NCBI GenBank assembly: GCA_022841465.1
Contig: JALHRL010000005.1
Coordinates: 62,001 to 126,000 of the forward strand
From: Bacteroidia bacterium
GTDB taxonomy: Bacteria; Bacteroidota; Bacteroidia; B-17B0; Aurantibacillaceae
Length of the DNA: 64,000 nt
Direction: 5' to 3'
Shown here one piece after another: positions 33,843-43,907 of this stretch. Every line of letters starts with the position of its first letter. The stretch's first letter is position 1. A program made the position numbers and the translations under genes. The notes beneath the pieces are model-generated. The model did no database searches, had not been told where the DNA came from, and worked only from the letters and a program-made list of their open reading frames with translations.

Positions 33843-35149
33843 TGAGCGGTAAAAAAACATATTCAATTCATGCTTTGGTTATTTGGGTAGCCATTTCAAT
33901 ACCGCTGTTTGTTTCTTTGGGCAAAAAAGATAACAAACCAGATTTGGTTGGCCTTGTAATTTCTGATACAAAACCAAAATTAAATTCTGAGAATTGGTTC
34001 AGCGGAAATTATCAAACTGAAATGGATGATTACAACAGCGATCATTGGGCGTATAAAGAAAAAATGGTTCGTATAAACAATCAGTTTTATTACGATTTTT
34101 TTAATCAAATACGCGTTAATGGATTTGTAATAGGTAAAGAAGATTATGTGTTTAGCGAGAGTTATATTTTTTCTGCATACGGTGATGATGATATTAATGA
34201 GAAGAATATTATTACCTTAATGCAAAAGGCAAAAGTAGTACAAGATACTTTAGCTAAAAAAGGAATTGATTTACTGTTTGTTTATGCGCCGGGTAAAGGA
34301 AAATATTGCGATGAGTATATAGAAGATAAATATAAGCATCCGATTAAACAAACTAATCACTCCTTGTTTCTTAAACATGGAACCGAAAAAGGAATTAATC
34401 AGTTAGATTTATACACTTACTTTTTAAAACTAAAAGCAACCACCAAATATCCTTTGTTTCCTAAATTTGGTCACCATTGGAGTTATTACGGAGAATGTAT
34501 TGCAGTAGATACAATCATTAAACACATAGAGAAATTACACAAGGTGCAAATGCCGCATTTGGTTTGGAATGAAGTGGAAGTGGTGGATACGGCAAGGAAC
34601 AGAGATGCCGATGTATTAAAGAGTATGAACTTATTAAACAACCCTGATCAAAATATGAAATTGGCTTATCCTAAAATTGGATTTATTAATGATACTTTAA
34701 ACTACACACGCGTGCTCACTATTTCCGACAGTTATTGGTGGGGCCCGGTATACATGGGTGTTCCAAGTTATTGTTTCGCAGGCGGGCAATTTTGGTATTA
34801 TTATAACAGAGTTGTTCCTTCGCCGGTGCAAGGTCAAAAAGTAGAGGTGTGGCAATTAGATTTAAAAGAAGGAATAGAATCGAACGATGTGATAATGCTG
34901 TTGTATTCTGATGGAAATTTATCGGGCTTTGGAAATGAATTTATTAATGATGCTTACGAAATGTACACTTCACCGGCAACTTTTAATGCGCGAATGGAAA
35001 AGAAAAGAACCATTCAAACATACGCCAAAGAAATTAGAGAAACGCCTGTTTTATTAAAAAAAGCAACACAAAAAAGTAACGATTTAAGAATTCCATTAGA
35101 CAGTGCAATAAAAATTGACGCTATGAAAATGGCCGGAATCAATCAATAA
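33842..35149 (+). CDS. AlgJ/AlgX-like polysaccharide O-acetylation protein
   Basis: 435 residues with one N-terminal membrane segment (about 8-25), the rest periplasmic. It is the expected partner of the MBOAT protein: it takes the acetyl group and places it on the polymer. Signs of the SGNH-like fold are YAPGKGKYC, the FGHHWSYYG block (His of the catalytic pair) and LTISDSYWW (Ser nucleophile region). Asp-X-His is replaced by Gly-His-His, so the exact catalytic pair should be checked. The start is GTG at 33842, overlapping the MBOAT stop by one base (TAG/GTG); no upstream ATG is available. Confidence 0.82.
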   Translation: MSGKKTYSIHALVIWVAISIPLFVSLGKKDNKPDLVGLVISDTKPKLNSENWFSGNYQTEMDDYNSDHWAYKEKMVRINNQFYYDFFNQIRVNGFVIGKEDYVFSESYIFSAYGDDDINEKNIITLMQKAKVVQDTLAKKGIDLLFVYAPGKGKYCDEYIEDKYKHPIKQTNHSLFLKHGTEKGINQLDLYTYFLKLKATTKYPLFPKFGHHWSYYGECIAVDTIIKHIEKLHKVQMPHLVWNEVEVVDTARNRDADVLKSMNLLNNPDQNMKLAYPKIGFINDTLNYTRVLTISDSYWWGPVYMGVPSYCFAGGQFWYYYNRVVPSPVQGQKVEVWQLDLKEGIESNDVIMLLYSDGNLSGFGNEFINDAYEMYTSPATFNARMEKKRTIQTYAKEIRETPVLLKKATQKSNDLRIPLDSAIKIDAMKMAGINQ

Positions 35150-35160
35150 AAAAATAAACC

Positions 35161-37308
35161 ATGAGAAAAATTTTAATAGCAATATTATTTAGCAGTTTAA
35201 TTGCAAAAGCAGATGAAGGAATGTGGATGCCTCAATTAATTGAAGCATTAAATTTTGCAGATATGAAGAAGAACGGTTTTAAATTAACCGCAGCACAAAT
35301 TTATAGTATTAATAAAGCCAGCATGAAAGATGCTGTTGCAATATTTGGTGGAGGTTGCACCGGCGAAATGATTTCTAATAAGGGTTTACTGTTAACCAAT
35401 CATCATTGCGGATACAGTTCTATTGCGGGTTTAAGCTCTGTTGAAAAAGATTATTTAAAAAATGGATATTGGGCAAAAAACAATGCAGAAGAGCTTTATG
35501 TAAAGGGATTAACTGTAACCTTCATAAAAAAGATTGAAGATGTTACGAAAGAAGTTTTGGCGGCAATTAAACCTTCTTACTCTGAAATTCAAAAAGATTC
35601 TGCTGTAAAAACAACCATGAGTAAAATAGAGAAACGTGCAATTGAAGGAACCGGTTTTACTTCTTTTGTTCGTCCGTTTTATTACGGTAACGAATATTAT
35701 TTATTTGTAACCGAAGTTTTTAAAGATGTTCGCTTAGTTGGTGCACCACCTGAAAATATTGGAAAGTTTGGCGGCGAAACAGATAATTGGGTGTGGCCAC
35801 GCCATAATCCCGATTTCAGTATGTTTAGGGTTTATGCATCAAAAGAAAATAAACCGGCTGAATTCAATCCCGATAATGTTCCTTACAAACCGGCTTACTC
35901 TTTTCCAATTTCTTTAAAAGGTTATGAGAAAGGTGATTTTACAATGGTGTATGGTTTTCCCGGTAGAACACAAGAATATTTAACTTCTTACGCAGTAGAT
36001 TTATTAATGAATGAGCAAAATCCTCGTCGTGTTTCCTTACGCGGTAAAAGATTAGCCATTTACGAAACATCCATGAAAAAGAATGATACTCTTCGGTTGA
36101 TGTATGCAGATAGATATGCCGGAATTGCCAATGCATATAAAAAATGGTCGGGTGAAACAATTGGTTTAAAAGTAAACGATGCAGTAAATAAAAAGAAAGC
36201 ATTGGAAAATAATTTTTTAGAGCAGTTATCATCAGATCCTTCAAAAAAGGAAAAGTACACTCAGTTATTGGCGCAAATGAAAAAATTGTATCAAGAATAC
36301 GCGCCATTAAGCAAACAAGTTGATTATTATGCAGAGTGTTTAATGGGGATAGATGCATTGCGATATATTAATAATTATCAAGGTTTATTTGCTGAATTAA
36401 AGAAGAAGAAAACCGGGAAAGAAAATAAATTTGATCAACAGCTAAGCGACTTAAGAAAAACCATTCCGTTCAGAAATTTTAAAAAAGAAACCGATATTAA
36501 TTTATGTGTTTCTATGTTAAAAGAATATGCAGAAAATATAGAAAAAGATTTACGACCGGTTTATTTAGACTCCTTACTTACCGTTTATAACAACGACACA
36601 AAAAAAATAGCGGAATTTTTGTACGCAAACTCACCGTTTGTAGATAATGCAAAGGCAAAGGCCATGTTTGATGACATTGAGAAAAACAGTCAGGTTTACG
36701 AAAACGACCCGTTTTATAAATTAGCTGTAGCTATTACTTCTTATTATTCAAAAGTAGTTTTTCCTCAGTACAATTATGATGAAATACAAATTTTGGAAAT
36801 GCAAAAAGAGTACATGCAAGCATTAAAGGAAAATTTAAAAGGAAAGAAATTTTATCCGGATGCAAACGGTACATTACGTGTAGCCTATGGAAAAGTAGAC
36901 GATTATAAACCTAAAGATGGGATAGAGTACCAACATTTTACCACCATTGATGGGATGGTTGAAAAAAACGCAACCGGAAATCCGGATTACGACGTGATGC
37001 CACGATTAATAGAGTTGTATAATAAAAAAGATTTTGGTCAGTACGCCGATAAAAAGGGAAAATTAAGAGTATCGTTTATTGCAAGTAATCACACCACCGG
37101 AGGAAACAGTGGCAGCCCTGTGTTAAATGGTAAAGGAGAATTAATTGGTACTAATTACGATCGCAATTGGGAAGGAACCATGAGTGATGTGATGTATGAT
37201 GTAAATCGCTGCAGAAATATTGTGTTAGATGTGCGTTTTACTTTGTGGGTTGTAGATAAATATGCGGGTGCCGGATATTTGTTAAATGAAATGAAATTGG
37301 TGAAGTAA
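35161..37308 (+). CDS. S46 family dipeptidyl-peptidase (DPP11-type)
   Basis: 715 residues. Signal peptide ends at LIAKA (residue 18). Exopeptidase that removes dipeptides from peptides in the periplasm. Trypsin-like motifs: FGGGCTGEMIS with GLLLTNHHCGY (His81/82), GKFGGETDNWVWPRHNPDF, and GNSGSPVLN with Ser650. The residue 18 positions after the Ser is Arg668. In characterised members Arg at this place gives Asp/Glu specificity (DPP11) and Gly gives hydrophobic specificity (DPP7), so this is predicted to be acidic-residue-specific. It follows the acetylation genes by 12 bp. Confidence 0.94.
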   Translation: MRKILIAILFSSLIAKADEGMWMPQLIEALNFADMKKNGFKLTAAQIYSINKASMKDAVAIFGGGCTGEMISNKGLLLTNHHCGYSSIAGLSSVEKDYLKNGYWAKNNAEELYVKGLTVTFIKKIEDVTKEVLAAIKPSYSEIQKDSAVKTTMSKIEKRAIEGTGFTSFVRPFYYGNEYYLFVTEVFKDVRLVGAPPENIGKFGGETDNWVWPRHNPDFSMFRVYASKENKPAEFNPDNVPYKPAYSFPISLKGYEKGDFTMVYGFPGRTQEYLTSYAVDLLMNEQNPRRVSLRGKRLAIYETSMKKNDTLRLMYADRYAGIANAYKKWSGETIGLKVNDAVNKKKALENNFLEQLSSDPSKKEKYTQLLAQMKKLYQEYAPLSKQVDYYAECLMGIDALRYINNYQGLFAELKKKKTGKENKFDQQLSDLRKTIPFRNFKKETDINLCVSMLKEYAENIEKDLRPVYLDSLLTVYNNDTKKIAEFLYANSPFVDNAKAKAMFDDIEKNSQVYENDPFYKLAVAITSYYSKVVFPQYNYDEIQILEMQKEYMQALKENLKGKKFYPDANGTLRVAYGKVDDYKPKDGIEYQHFTTIDGMVEKNATGNPDYDVMPRLIELYNKKDFGQYADKKGKLRVSFIASNHTTGGNSGSPVLNGKGELIGTNYDRNWEGTMSDVMYDVNRCRNIVLDVRFTLWVVDKYAGAGYLLNEMKLVK

Positions 37309-38268
37309 TTAAAACTTCCAACCATACGAAATATAAGGCAATGGAATAATTTGCGAATTGGTATTTAATTGGGTTATTTTACCTAAATACATTCCGTAGC
37401 ATCCAAAGTTCCAGTCAGCTTTTCCTCTAATCCATTTAAAACTTAAACCGGTAATGTTTAAGAATATTTGTGGAAAAATTCTTGTTTCAAAATTTATACT
37501 AAAACTTTTTGAAAATTGATTGGTAAAGGCAAATAGTGCCGTGTAAACCGGTATGTATTTATGTGTTCTCATGGTATAAACACCTCCGTTATCCGGTTCT
37601 TTAACACCATTAACACTTCCTCCTAATGTAAAATTTCTAAACTTATTTCCTTTTGTAATTCGTACCATATTTCCCATAAATGGTAAAATAAATTCATTAG
37701 CGCCGTTTAATGTATCTCTTCTGGGAAATCCATAAACAAAGGCATTAGCACTTATGTATAAATTATTTCCAATTTTATACGAACATTTTACACCAATAGA
37801 AACAGGAAGAATAATAATAACGTTGGTTGAAATTGACCAGTTTTCTGTAAAGGCATAGCTAAAATTGTTTAACAAAAAATAATGTGAATTATAGCTAAGT
37901 TTTCTTTTTTCATAAGGCAATGCATTTTCAGAAATTAAATAAGTATTTGTGCTTGGTTCTCTGTAGTTGGTGTTACCGGTTAGGTTATTCTTATCAAAAA
38001 CGGGTTTAGCAGTTTTAATGTCGTTTTTATTTACTTCATACCACTGCTGTTTTGTTTTATCTTCTAAGGTTAATAGTTCACTTGTTTCTTCCGTAACAAA
38101 TCCGGTAACCTTAGAGCCGTTGTTTAAAGTTATTTCATATTGTTTACCAATTATAAATTTAATTCCGTAAGCGGGCGGAGGACTGTAATCTTGAGAAAAA
38201 ACAGTTAGATGTAATAACACTATAAATACAACAGGTAAACTATATTTTATGTTTTTTAGCAGCAGCAT
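37309..38268 (-). CDS. exported protein of unknown function, predicted beta-rich
   Basis: 319 residues from the ATG at 38268 (MLLLKNIKYSLPVVFIVLLHLTVFSQ, a signal peptide). A TTG at 38298 is in frame but outside any likely signal. Residues about 40-85 (KQYEITLNNGSKVTGFVTEE, SELLTLED) look like a small SH3/Hfq-like beta barrel. The rest has alternating strands and ends WKF, suggesting an outer-membrane barrel. No name can be given. It is convergent and abutting with the S46 gene (zero spacing) and lies 35 bp after the flavoprotein gene's stop, so it may share a transcript with it. Confidence 0.75.
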   Translation of the reverse strand: MLLLKNIKYSLPVVFIVLLHLTVFSQDYSPPPAYGIKFIIGKQYEITLNNGSKVTGFVTEETSELLTLEDKTKQQWYEVNKNDIKTAKPVFDKNNLTGNTNYREPSTNTYLISENALPYEKRKLSYNSHYFLLNNFSYAFTENWSISTNVIIILPVSIGVKCSYKIGNNLYISANAFVYGFPRRDTLNGANEFILPFMGNMVRITKGNKFRNFTLGGSVNGVKEPDNGGVYTMRTHKYIPVYTALFAFTNQFSKSFSINFETRIFPQIFLNITGLSFKWIRGKADWNFGCYGMYLGKITQLNTNSQIIPLPYISYGWKF

Positions 38269-38303
38269 TTTACCTTTTAAAGGTACATAAAAAAGCAATT
38301 AAA

Positions 38304-39518
38304 TTAAATAGAGCTTGCGGCAACAAAGGCCGTACTCCAGGCCGCTTGAAAATTAAATCCTCCGGTAATGCCATCAACATTAATTACTTCGCCACAAAAG
38401 TATAATCCGTTTATTATTTTGCTTTCCATGGTTTTAAAATTAATTTCGTTTAAGTTAATTCCCCCTGCTGTAACAAACTCTTCTTTAAAAGTGGTTTTGC
38501 CTTCCATTTTGTAAATATCGTTTTGTAATAATTCACATAATTTATTTACCCATTTATCAGGTACGTTGGCCCAGTTAACATCTTTGTTAAAGTGGGCTTT
38601 TTGTAATAAATACTCCCATAGCCTTTTAGGAAATTTAAATTGTGGTGAACTGTAAGGAAATGCTTTTGAATTGTTTTGTTTTTGTTGTAATAATAGTTCT
38701 TGTAATTCTTGTTGTTTAAAATGAGGCAACCAATTTATAATTATGTTGTTTTTATAATCGGTATTGTAAAAGAATTCTGCAGCAAATGCCGAAAGTTTTA
38801 AAACAGCCGGCCCGCTTAAACCCCAATGGGTAATTAGTAAAGGACCCGTATAATTTAATTTACTGTTTTCAACTGAAACTTTTGCGTTTTCAACTGAAAT
38901 TCCCTGCAATTCTTTTTTAATATTTTCAGATGGAAGATTGATGGTGAACAAACTTGGAATTGGTTTAACAATGGTATGCCCAAGTTCTTTTATAAATTGG
39001 TAGGCGTTTTCTTTTGGATGCCCGCCAATACTGCATATTATATTTTTACAAATAAAACTATCGGTTGTAGTTTTTACTTCAAAAGTATTGCCCGGTAAAA
39101 TTTGTAGCACTTCGCAATGGGTAATAATTTTAATTTCTAATTCATTGCACAAGTTTAAAAAACAATTTATAATAGTATTGCTGCTATTGCTTACCGGAAA
39201 CATACGGCCATCAGCCTCTGTGTGAAGTAAAACACCATGATTTTTAAACCAGTTAATGGTATCCTCAACCGAAAATCGACTAAACACTTGCTGCAATTGT
39301 TTTTCTCCGCGCGGATAATTTTTAATGAGTACTTTATTGTCAAAACAACTGTTGGTTACATTGCATCTTCCGCCACCTGAAACGAATACTTTAGATAATA
39401 ATTTACTTGTTTTCTCAAGAATAATTACATTTTTATCCGGGTGAAACAATTTGTAATTAATAGCTGAAAAAAAGCCGGCTGCCCCACCTCCAATTACTAT
39501 TACATCAACCGTTTTCAT
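38304..39518 (-). CDS. HI0933/YhiN-family FAD-dependent flavoprotein
   Basis: 404 residues. It starts with an FAD-binding Rossmann motif, VIVIGGGAAGFFSAI. The family signature KVFVSGGGRCNVTN lies at about residues 43-56. Typical middle segment LLITHWGLSGPAVLKLS and the C-terminal KTFKEEFVTAGGINL plus NGLYFCGEVINVDGITGGFNFQ complete the fold. The family is widespread but its reaction is not settled. Divergent from the unknown secreted protein at 39592. Confidence 0.93.
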   Translation of the reverse strand: MKTVDVIVIGGGAAGFFSAINYKLFHPDKNVIILEKTSKLLSKVFVSGGGRCNVTNSCFDNKVLIKNYPRGEKQLQQVFSRFSVEDTINWFKNHGVLLHTEADGRMFPVSNSSNTIINCFLNLCNELEIKIITHCEVLQILPGNTFEVKTTTDSFICKNIICSIGGHPKENAYQFIKELGHTIVKPIPSLFTINLPSENIKKELQGISVENAKVSVENSKLNYTGPLLITHWGLSGPAVLKLSAFAAEFFYNTDYKNNIIINWLPHFKQQELQELLLQQKQNNSKAFPYSSPQFKFPKRLWEYLLQKAHFNKDVNWANVPDKWVNKLCELLQNDIYKMEGKTTFKEEFVTAGGINLNEINFKTMESKIINGLYFCGEVINVDGITGGFNFQAAWSTAFVAASSI

Positions 39519-39591
39519 TTATATAATTTTAGGTTTTAGAAATGGGCAAATTGCAAAAAAATATGCAACTTAGCATGTAAAATTACAAATA

Positions 39592-40353
39592 ATGAAGCTT
39601 GTTTTATTTTTTATTATTACTTCTTGTTCTCTTTTTTCTCAAAACCGAAAAGATTTAAATGATTTTTCTTTCACTTTGCACGAAGAAACGGTTAACAAAG
39701 TGCTTGCGGCTATTGGTGAAATTAGTGGTTCAAGCGATTATGAAGTAATGTTTATAAAGGGAAAGTATCATTGGAAAGTTGTAAATCCGGTTATACATAT
39801 CAGGCCCGATAGCTCTCAGTTTGATTGTGATGCTTTAGTGAATGTTGGGCCAATAAATTACAAAACAAAAGTAGTAGGCGATGTAAAAATTACCTATAAT
39901 GAGATAAGTGATAAAATAAACATAAAAATTACACGAGCAATTTTTGAATTATATACAGTTATTCTTGATAAAAAATTTCATATTAAAAATATTCATTTAG
40001 AAGAGCATTTTAAAGAACCTTTTTTATTTGATGGGCCTAAATCTTACGAAACTTCTATGGACGTTCCAATAAATGATTCAGCAACAAAGAAATTGTATAT
40101 TATTCCTTCTGAATGTGATTTTAAAGTTAAGTATAAGGAGGTATGCGCCACTTGTGAAATTAAAGTAAGCGAGAAACCTTTTAAATCTATTTTAGCGGTA
40201 CCAACTACCAATTCTAAGTCAACACCGGCGGCTATTAAACAGGCAAGTCCTGCTAAAACAAACGGTTCAGTTACCACTAAAACAATTCAAGCTGCCACCT
40301 CAAAAACTACTCAGGCTAGCCCAACAAAAACAACCGCAGCTCAGAAAAAATAG
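39592..40353 (+). CDS. exported protein of unknown function with Ala/Thr/Lys-rich tail
   Basis: 253 residues. Signal peptide MKLVLFFIITSCSLFSQ. Residues about 20-195 form a beta-rich domain with repeated strands (HWKVVNPVIHIRPDSSQF, VNVGPINYKTKVVG), recalling lipid-binding or LEA-type folds without a clear match. The last 50 residues are low-complexity Thr/Ala/Lys/Ser (AATSKTTQASPTKTTAAQKK), probably disordered. It stands 15 bp before the CapD-like gene and may head that operon. Unknown function. Confidence 0.75.
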   Translation: MKLVLFFIITSCSLFSQNRKDLNDFSFTLHEETVNKVLAAIGEISGSSDYEVMFIKGKYHWKVVNPVIHIRPDSSQFDCDALVNVGPINYKTKVVGDVKITYNEISDKINIKITRAIFELYTVILDKKFHIKNIHLEEHFKEPFLFDGPKSYETSMDVPINDSATKKLYIIPSECDFKVKYKEVCATCEIKVSEKPFKSILAVPTTNSKSTPAAIKQASPAKTNGSVTTKTIQAATSKTTQASPTKTTAAQKK

Positions 40354-40368
40354 TTACTTTTACTTTGC

Positions 40369-42261
40369 ATGTTTAATGTATTTAAATTATTCTGGTCGTA
40401 TAATTTACCTCGCTGGTCAATTTTGGTTATTGACTGTATAATTTGTGCTTTTTCTTTAACCATTGCTGTTTTTTTACGTTTTAATTTTGATGATATCCCT
40501 GAAGCAGATAAGAAAAATTTGCCAATTGATTATGCTGTTGTATTATCCGTTCGATTTATTTCGTTTTTCTTTTCTAAAACTTACAAGGGAGTAGTTCGTT
40601 ATACCAGTTCAAGAGATGCTGCCAGAATTTTTTCTATAGTATTACTGGGAAGTTTGGTGGTGTTTGTAGCAAACATTGTAAATTACTATTTTATATCTAA
40701 AACTTACTTTATTCCTAATTCCATCATTATTATTGATGCGCTGTGTACTTTATTTTTTATGATTAGTTCTCGCCTGGCAATAAAAGCAATTTATCTAGAA
40801 ACTAAAAACCCGGCAAACCAACGCATGAATGTAATTATATACGGTGCCGGCGAATCGGGTTTAATTACAAAGCGTACACTTGATAGAGATGCAGCAATAA
40901 AATATAAAGTTGTTGCTTTTGTAGATGATGACGAAAAGAAAAAGGGGCGCAGTGTTGAGGGAGTTTTTATTTATAAAACAGATGAGCTTCCTCAACTAAT
41001 AAAAGAGAATAATATTGAAATTGTTATTATTAGCATACAGGATATTTCCGGTGCCAAGAAAAATGAAATTACAGATGTATGCTTAAATAATAATGTACGT
41101 GTTTTAAATGTTCCTCCTCCTACCAAGTGGATAAACGGCGAGTTAAGTTTTAATCAATTAAAAACAATAAATATTGAAGACTTATTGGAAAGAGAAGCTA
41201 TAAAATTAAATACGGAGTTAATTAATAATCAAATTAAAGATAAGGTAATTTTAATTACGGGTGCCGCAGGTTCAATTGGTAGTGAATTAGCAAGACAATG
41301 CGTAAAGTTTAATCCAAAGAAAATTTATTTGCTAGATCAGGCCGAATCGCCTTTACACGATTTAGAATTAGAATTTTTAGATAAATACAAGAAGGGTTCT
41401 TACGAAGTGGTAATGGCCGATGTACGCAATAGCGAAAGAATGCGCAATGTGTTTAACACATTTAAACCAACGATTATTTTTCACGCCGCTGCATATAAGC
41501 ATGTGCCCATGATGGAAAACAATCCTTCAGAATCTGTTTTTACTAACGTGCTTGGTACAAAGGTGTGTGCCGATTTAGCAGTAGAATTTAACGTAGAAAA
41601 ATTTGTTTTAATTAGTACCGATAAAGCGGTAAACCCAACCAATGTTATGGGGGCAAGCAAGCGTATTGCGGAAATTTATATACAAAGTTTAGGAAAACAA
41701 AGTAAAACACGTTTTATAACCACACGATTTGGTAATGTATTAGGATCTAGTGGTTCTGTTATTCCACGATTTAAAAAACAAATTGAATCGGGTGGGCCTA
41801 TAACCATTACTCATCCTGATATTACCCGTTATTTTATGACCATTCCGGAAGCCTGTCAGCTTGTTATTGAAGCAGGTTGTATGGGAAAGGGAGGAGAAAT
41901 TTTTGTATTTGACATGGGGAAATCAGTTAAAATAATTGATTTGGCTCGAAAAATGATAAAGCTTTCCGGTTTGCAAGAAGGAAAAGATATTCAAATTACG
42001 TATACCGGATTAAGACCCGGAGAAAAATTATTCGAAGAACTTTTGGCAGATTCTGAAAATACATTACCAACTCATCATCCTCAAATATTAATTGGAAAGG
42101 TTAGAGAGTATTCTTATGCTGAGGTTAATAAAACTATAGAGGAAATGATTACCTTGTTTAATACACAAAACAATTTGTTAATTGTTCAGCATATGAAAAA
42201 CATAGTGCCGGAATTTAAAAGCAGCAATTCCGTATTTGAAAAATTAGATGCAACAAAATGA
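40369..42261 (+). CDS. nucleoside-diphosphate sugar dehydratase/epimerase (CapD/WbpM family)
   Basis: 630 residues. Four membrane helices at about 15-125, a Rossmann-like CoA-binding/NAD domain at about 145-265 (VIIYGAGESGLITKR), then the catalytic short-chain dehydrogenase domain with GAAGSIGSELARQ (about 300-312). Further motifs: DVRNSERM, AAYKHVPMMENNP, STDKAVNPTNVMGASKR with the catalytic Thr/Asp and Lys, and RFGNVLGSSGSVIP. UDP-GlcNAc 4,6-dehydratases of the WbpM/PglF type have this layout and supply sugars for surface glycans. Overlaps the next gene by four bases (ATGA). Confidence 0.93.
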   Translation: MFNVFKLFWSYNLPRWSILVIDCIICAFSLTIAVFLRFNFDDIPEADKKNLPIDYAVVLSVRFISFFFSKTYKGVVRYTSSRDAARIFSIVLLGSLVVFVANIVNYYFISKTYFIPNSIIIIDALCTLFFMISSRLAIKAIYLETKNPANQRMNVIIYGAGESGLITKRTLDRDAAIKYKVVAFVDDDEKKKGRSVEGVFIYKTDELPQLIKENNIEIVIISIQDISGAKKNEITDVCLNNNVRVLNVPPPTKWINGELSFNQLKTINIEDLLEREAIKLNTELINNQIKDKVILITGAAGSIGSELARQCVKFNPKKIYLLDQAESPLHDLELEFLDKYKKGSYEVVMADVRNSERMRNVFNTFKPTIIFHAAAYKHVPMMENNPSESVFTNVLGTKVCADLAVEFNVEKFVLISTDKAVNPTNVMGASKRIAEIYIQSLGKQSKTRFITTRFGNVLGSSGSVIPRFKKQIESGGPITITHPDITRYFMTIPEACQLVIEAGCMGKGGEIFVFDMGKSVKIIDLARKMIKLSGLQEGKDIQITYTGLRPGEKLFEELLADSENTLPTHHPQILIGKVREYSYAEVNKTIEEMITLFNTQNNLLIVQHMKNIVPEFKSSNSVFEKLDATK

Positions 42262-43907
42262 TAAAGCTTTTTAAAATACTTTTATTTATTCCTTTAATAT
42301 ACATCGCTCAAGGTACAAAACCTGCTGCCGCTAAAGCACCCACAAAACCAAAATTAATTGTAGGTGTGGTGGTAGATCAAATGCGAAATGATTATATATA
42401 CCGTTATTGGGACAGATATGGTAATGGTGGGTTTAAAAAACTGGTTAATAACGGTTATTATTTACGGAACGCTCATTTTAATTATGTTCCTACTTATACC
42501 GGCCCGGGACATAGCAGTATTTATACAGGAACCACACCTCGTTATCATGGTATTATTGCGAATGAATGGTACGATAAAAACACCAAACAAATGCAATATT
42601 GTGCAGATGACGATAAGGTAGAATCTGTTGGAACAAATTCACGCGACGGTAAAAAATCTCCCTTGCATCAATTAAGCAGTACCATAGGCGATGAATTAAA
42701 AATGAGTTCTAATGGCAAATCAAAAGTGTTTGGTATTGCACTGAAAGATAGAAGTGCTGTTTTGCCTGCGGGGCATGCCGCCGATGCTGCATTTTGGTTT
42801 GATGATTCAACCGGAAATTTTGTCTCATCAACTTGGTACGTAAAACAATTACCGGAGTGGTTAAATACCTTTAATGCGTTAAATTTACCATCAAATTATC
42901 TTGATAAAGGTTGGAATACTTTATATCCTATATCTACTTACACCAACTCTATAAGTGATGATAATAAATTTGAAAAGGCTTCTAACAAAAAAGAAAATCC
43001 TATTTTCCCTTATGAGTACAATAATTACATTAAAAATAAAAAGTATGCTGTGCTTAAATCAACACCTTACGGCAATACCATTACAAAAGATTTGGCAATT
43101 GCTTGCTTAAAAAATGAAAATTTGGGAAAAGATGAGTTTACAGATATTTTAGCAATAAGCTTTTCTAGTCCTGATATTATTGCACACAGCTACGGGCCGC
43201 GTTCTGTTGAAATGGAAGATGTTTATTTACGATTAGATAAGGAATTAGAAGAGCTTATAAATACTTTAGATAAAGAAGTTGGCGCCAATAATTACGTTTT
43301 ATTTTTAACTGCCGATCATGGTGGTGCAGATGTGCCCGCACATTTAACAGAAGAGCAAATTCCTGCCGGGTATTTAACAGAAAAAGAAATTATAAAAAGT
43401 ATATCCAAGTATTTTCAGAAAACATATAACGATTCATCGGTATATATAAATTATAGCAACGACCAAATTTTTATTGATGAAGACAAGTTATCCCGTATGG
43501 GAAAAGATGTGGTGGAGCAGGCATTATGCAATTATTTGGTTACTGTTCCCGGAATTATGGAAGCCTATTCTTCATCCACAATTAAAAATGGCAGCTTTGC
43601 AAAAAGAGATATCAGAACACTTATTCAAAATGGCTACAATCATAAAATTTCGGGCAATGTTGCATTTGTAATGAATCCTGCTTGGATGGATTATGGTAAA
43701 AAAGGCACCACACATGGAGCAAGTTATAGTTACGACACACACGTGCCTATTATTTTTTACGGCGCCAGCATAAAAGAAGGCAACTCGTTAAATTATACTA
43801 CTATTACCCAAATTGTACCAACACTTTGTGAGATTATAAATTTAAACTATCCTAATGCATGTATGGACGATGCAATTGATAAAGCAATAAAAAAAGAGAA
43901 AAAATAA
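42258..43907 (+). CDS. PafA-like alkaline phosphatase
   Basis: 549 residues with a signal-like start MIKLFKILLFIPLIYIAQG. It belongs to the alkaline phosphatase superfamily, phosphodiesterase/phosphatase branch. Zn-site motifs are GVVVDQMRNDYIYRYWDRYG (first Asp), YVPTYTGPGHSSIYTG with Thr81 as predicted nucleophile, SSPDIIAHSYGP, FLTADHGGADVPAH, and HGASYSYDTHVPIIFYG. Thr nucleophile plus this spacing matches the phosphate-insensitive PafA enzymes of Bacteroidota, which release phosphate in the periplasm. It starts by ATGA overlap and ends by TAATG overlap. Confidence 0.93.
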   Translation: MIKLFKILLFIPLIYIAQGTKPAAAKAPTKPKLIVGVVVDQMRNDYIYRYWDRYGNGGFKKLVNNGYYLRNAHFNYVPTYTGPGHSSIYTGTTPRYHGIIANEWYDKNTKQMQYCADDDKVESVGTNSRDGKKSPLHQLSSTIGDELKMSSNGKSKVFGIALKDRSAVLPAGHAADAAFWFDDSTGNFVSSTWYVKQLPEWLNTFNALNLPSNYLDKGWNTLYPISTYTNSISDDNKFEKASNKKENPIFPYEYNNYIKNKKYAVLKSTPYGNTITKDLAIACLKNENLGKDEFTDILAISFSSPDIIAHSYGPRSVEMEDVYLRLDKELEELINTLDKEVGANNYVLFLTADHGGADVPAHLTEEQIPAGYLTEKEIIKSISKYFQKTYNDSSVYINYSNDQIFIDEDKLSRMGKDVVEQALCNYLVTVPGIMEAYSSSTIKNGSFAKRDIRTLIQNGYNHKISGNVAFVMNPAWMDYGKKGTTHGASYSYDTHVPIIFYGASIKEGNSLNYTTITQIVPTLCEIINLNYPNACMDDAIDKAIKKEKK

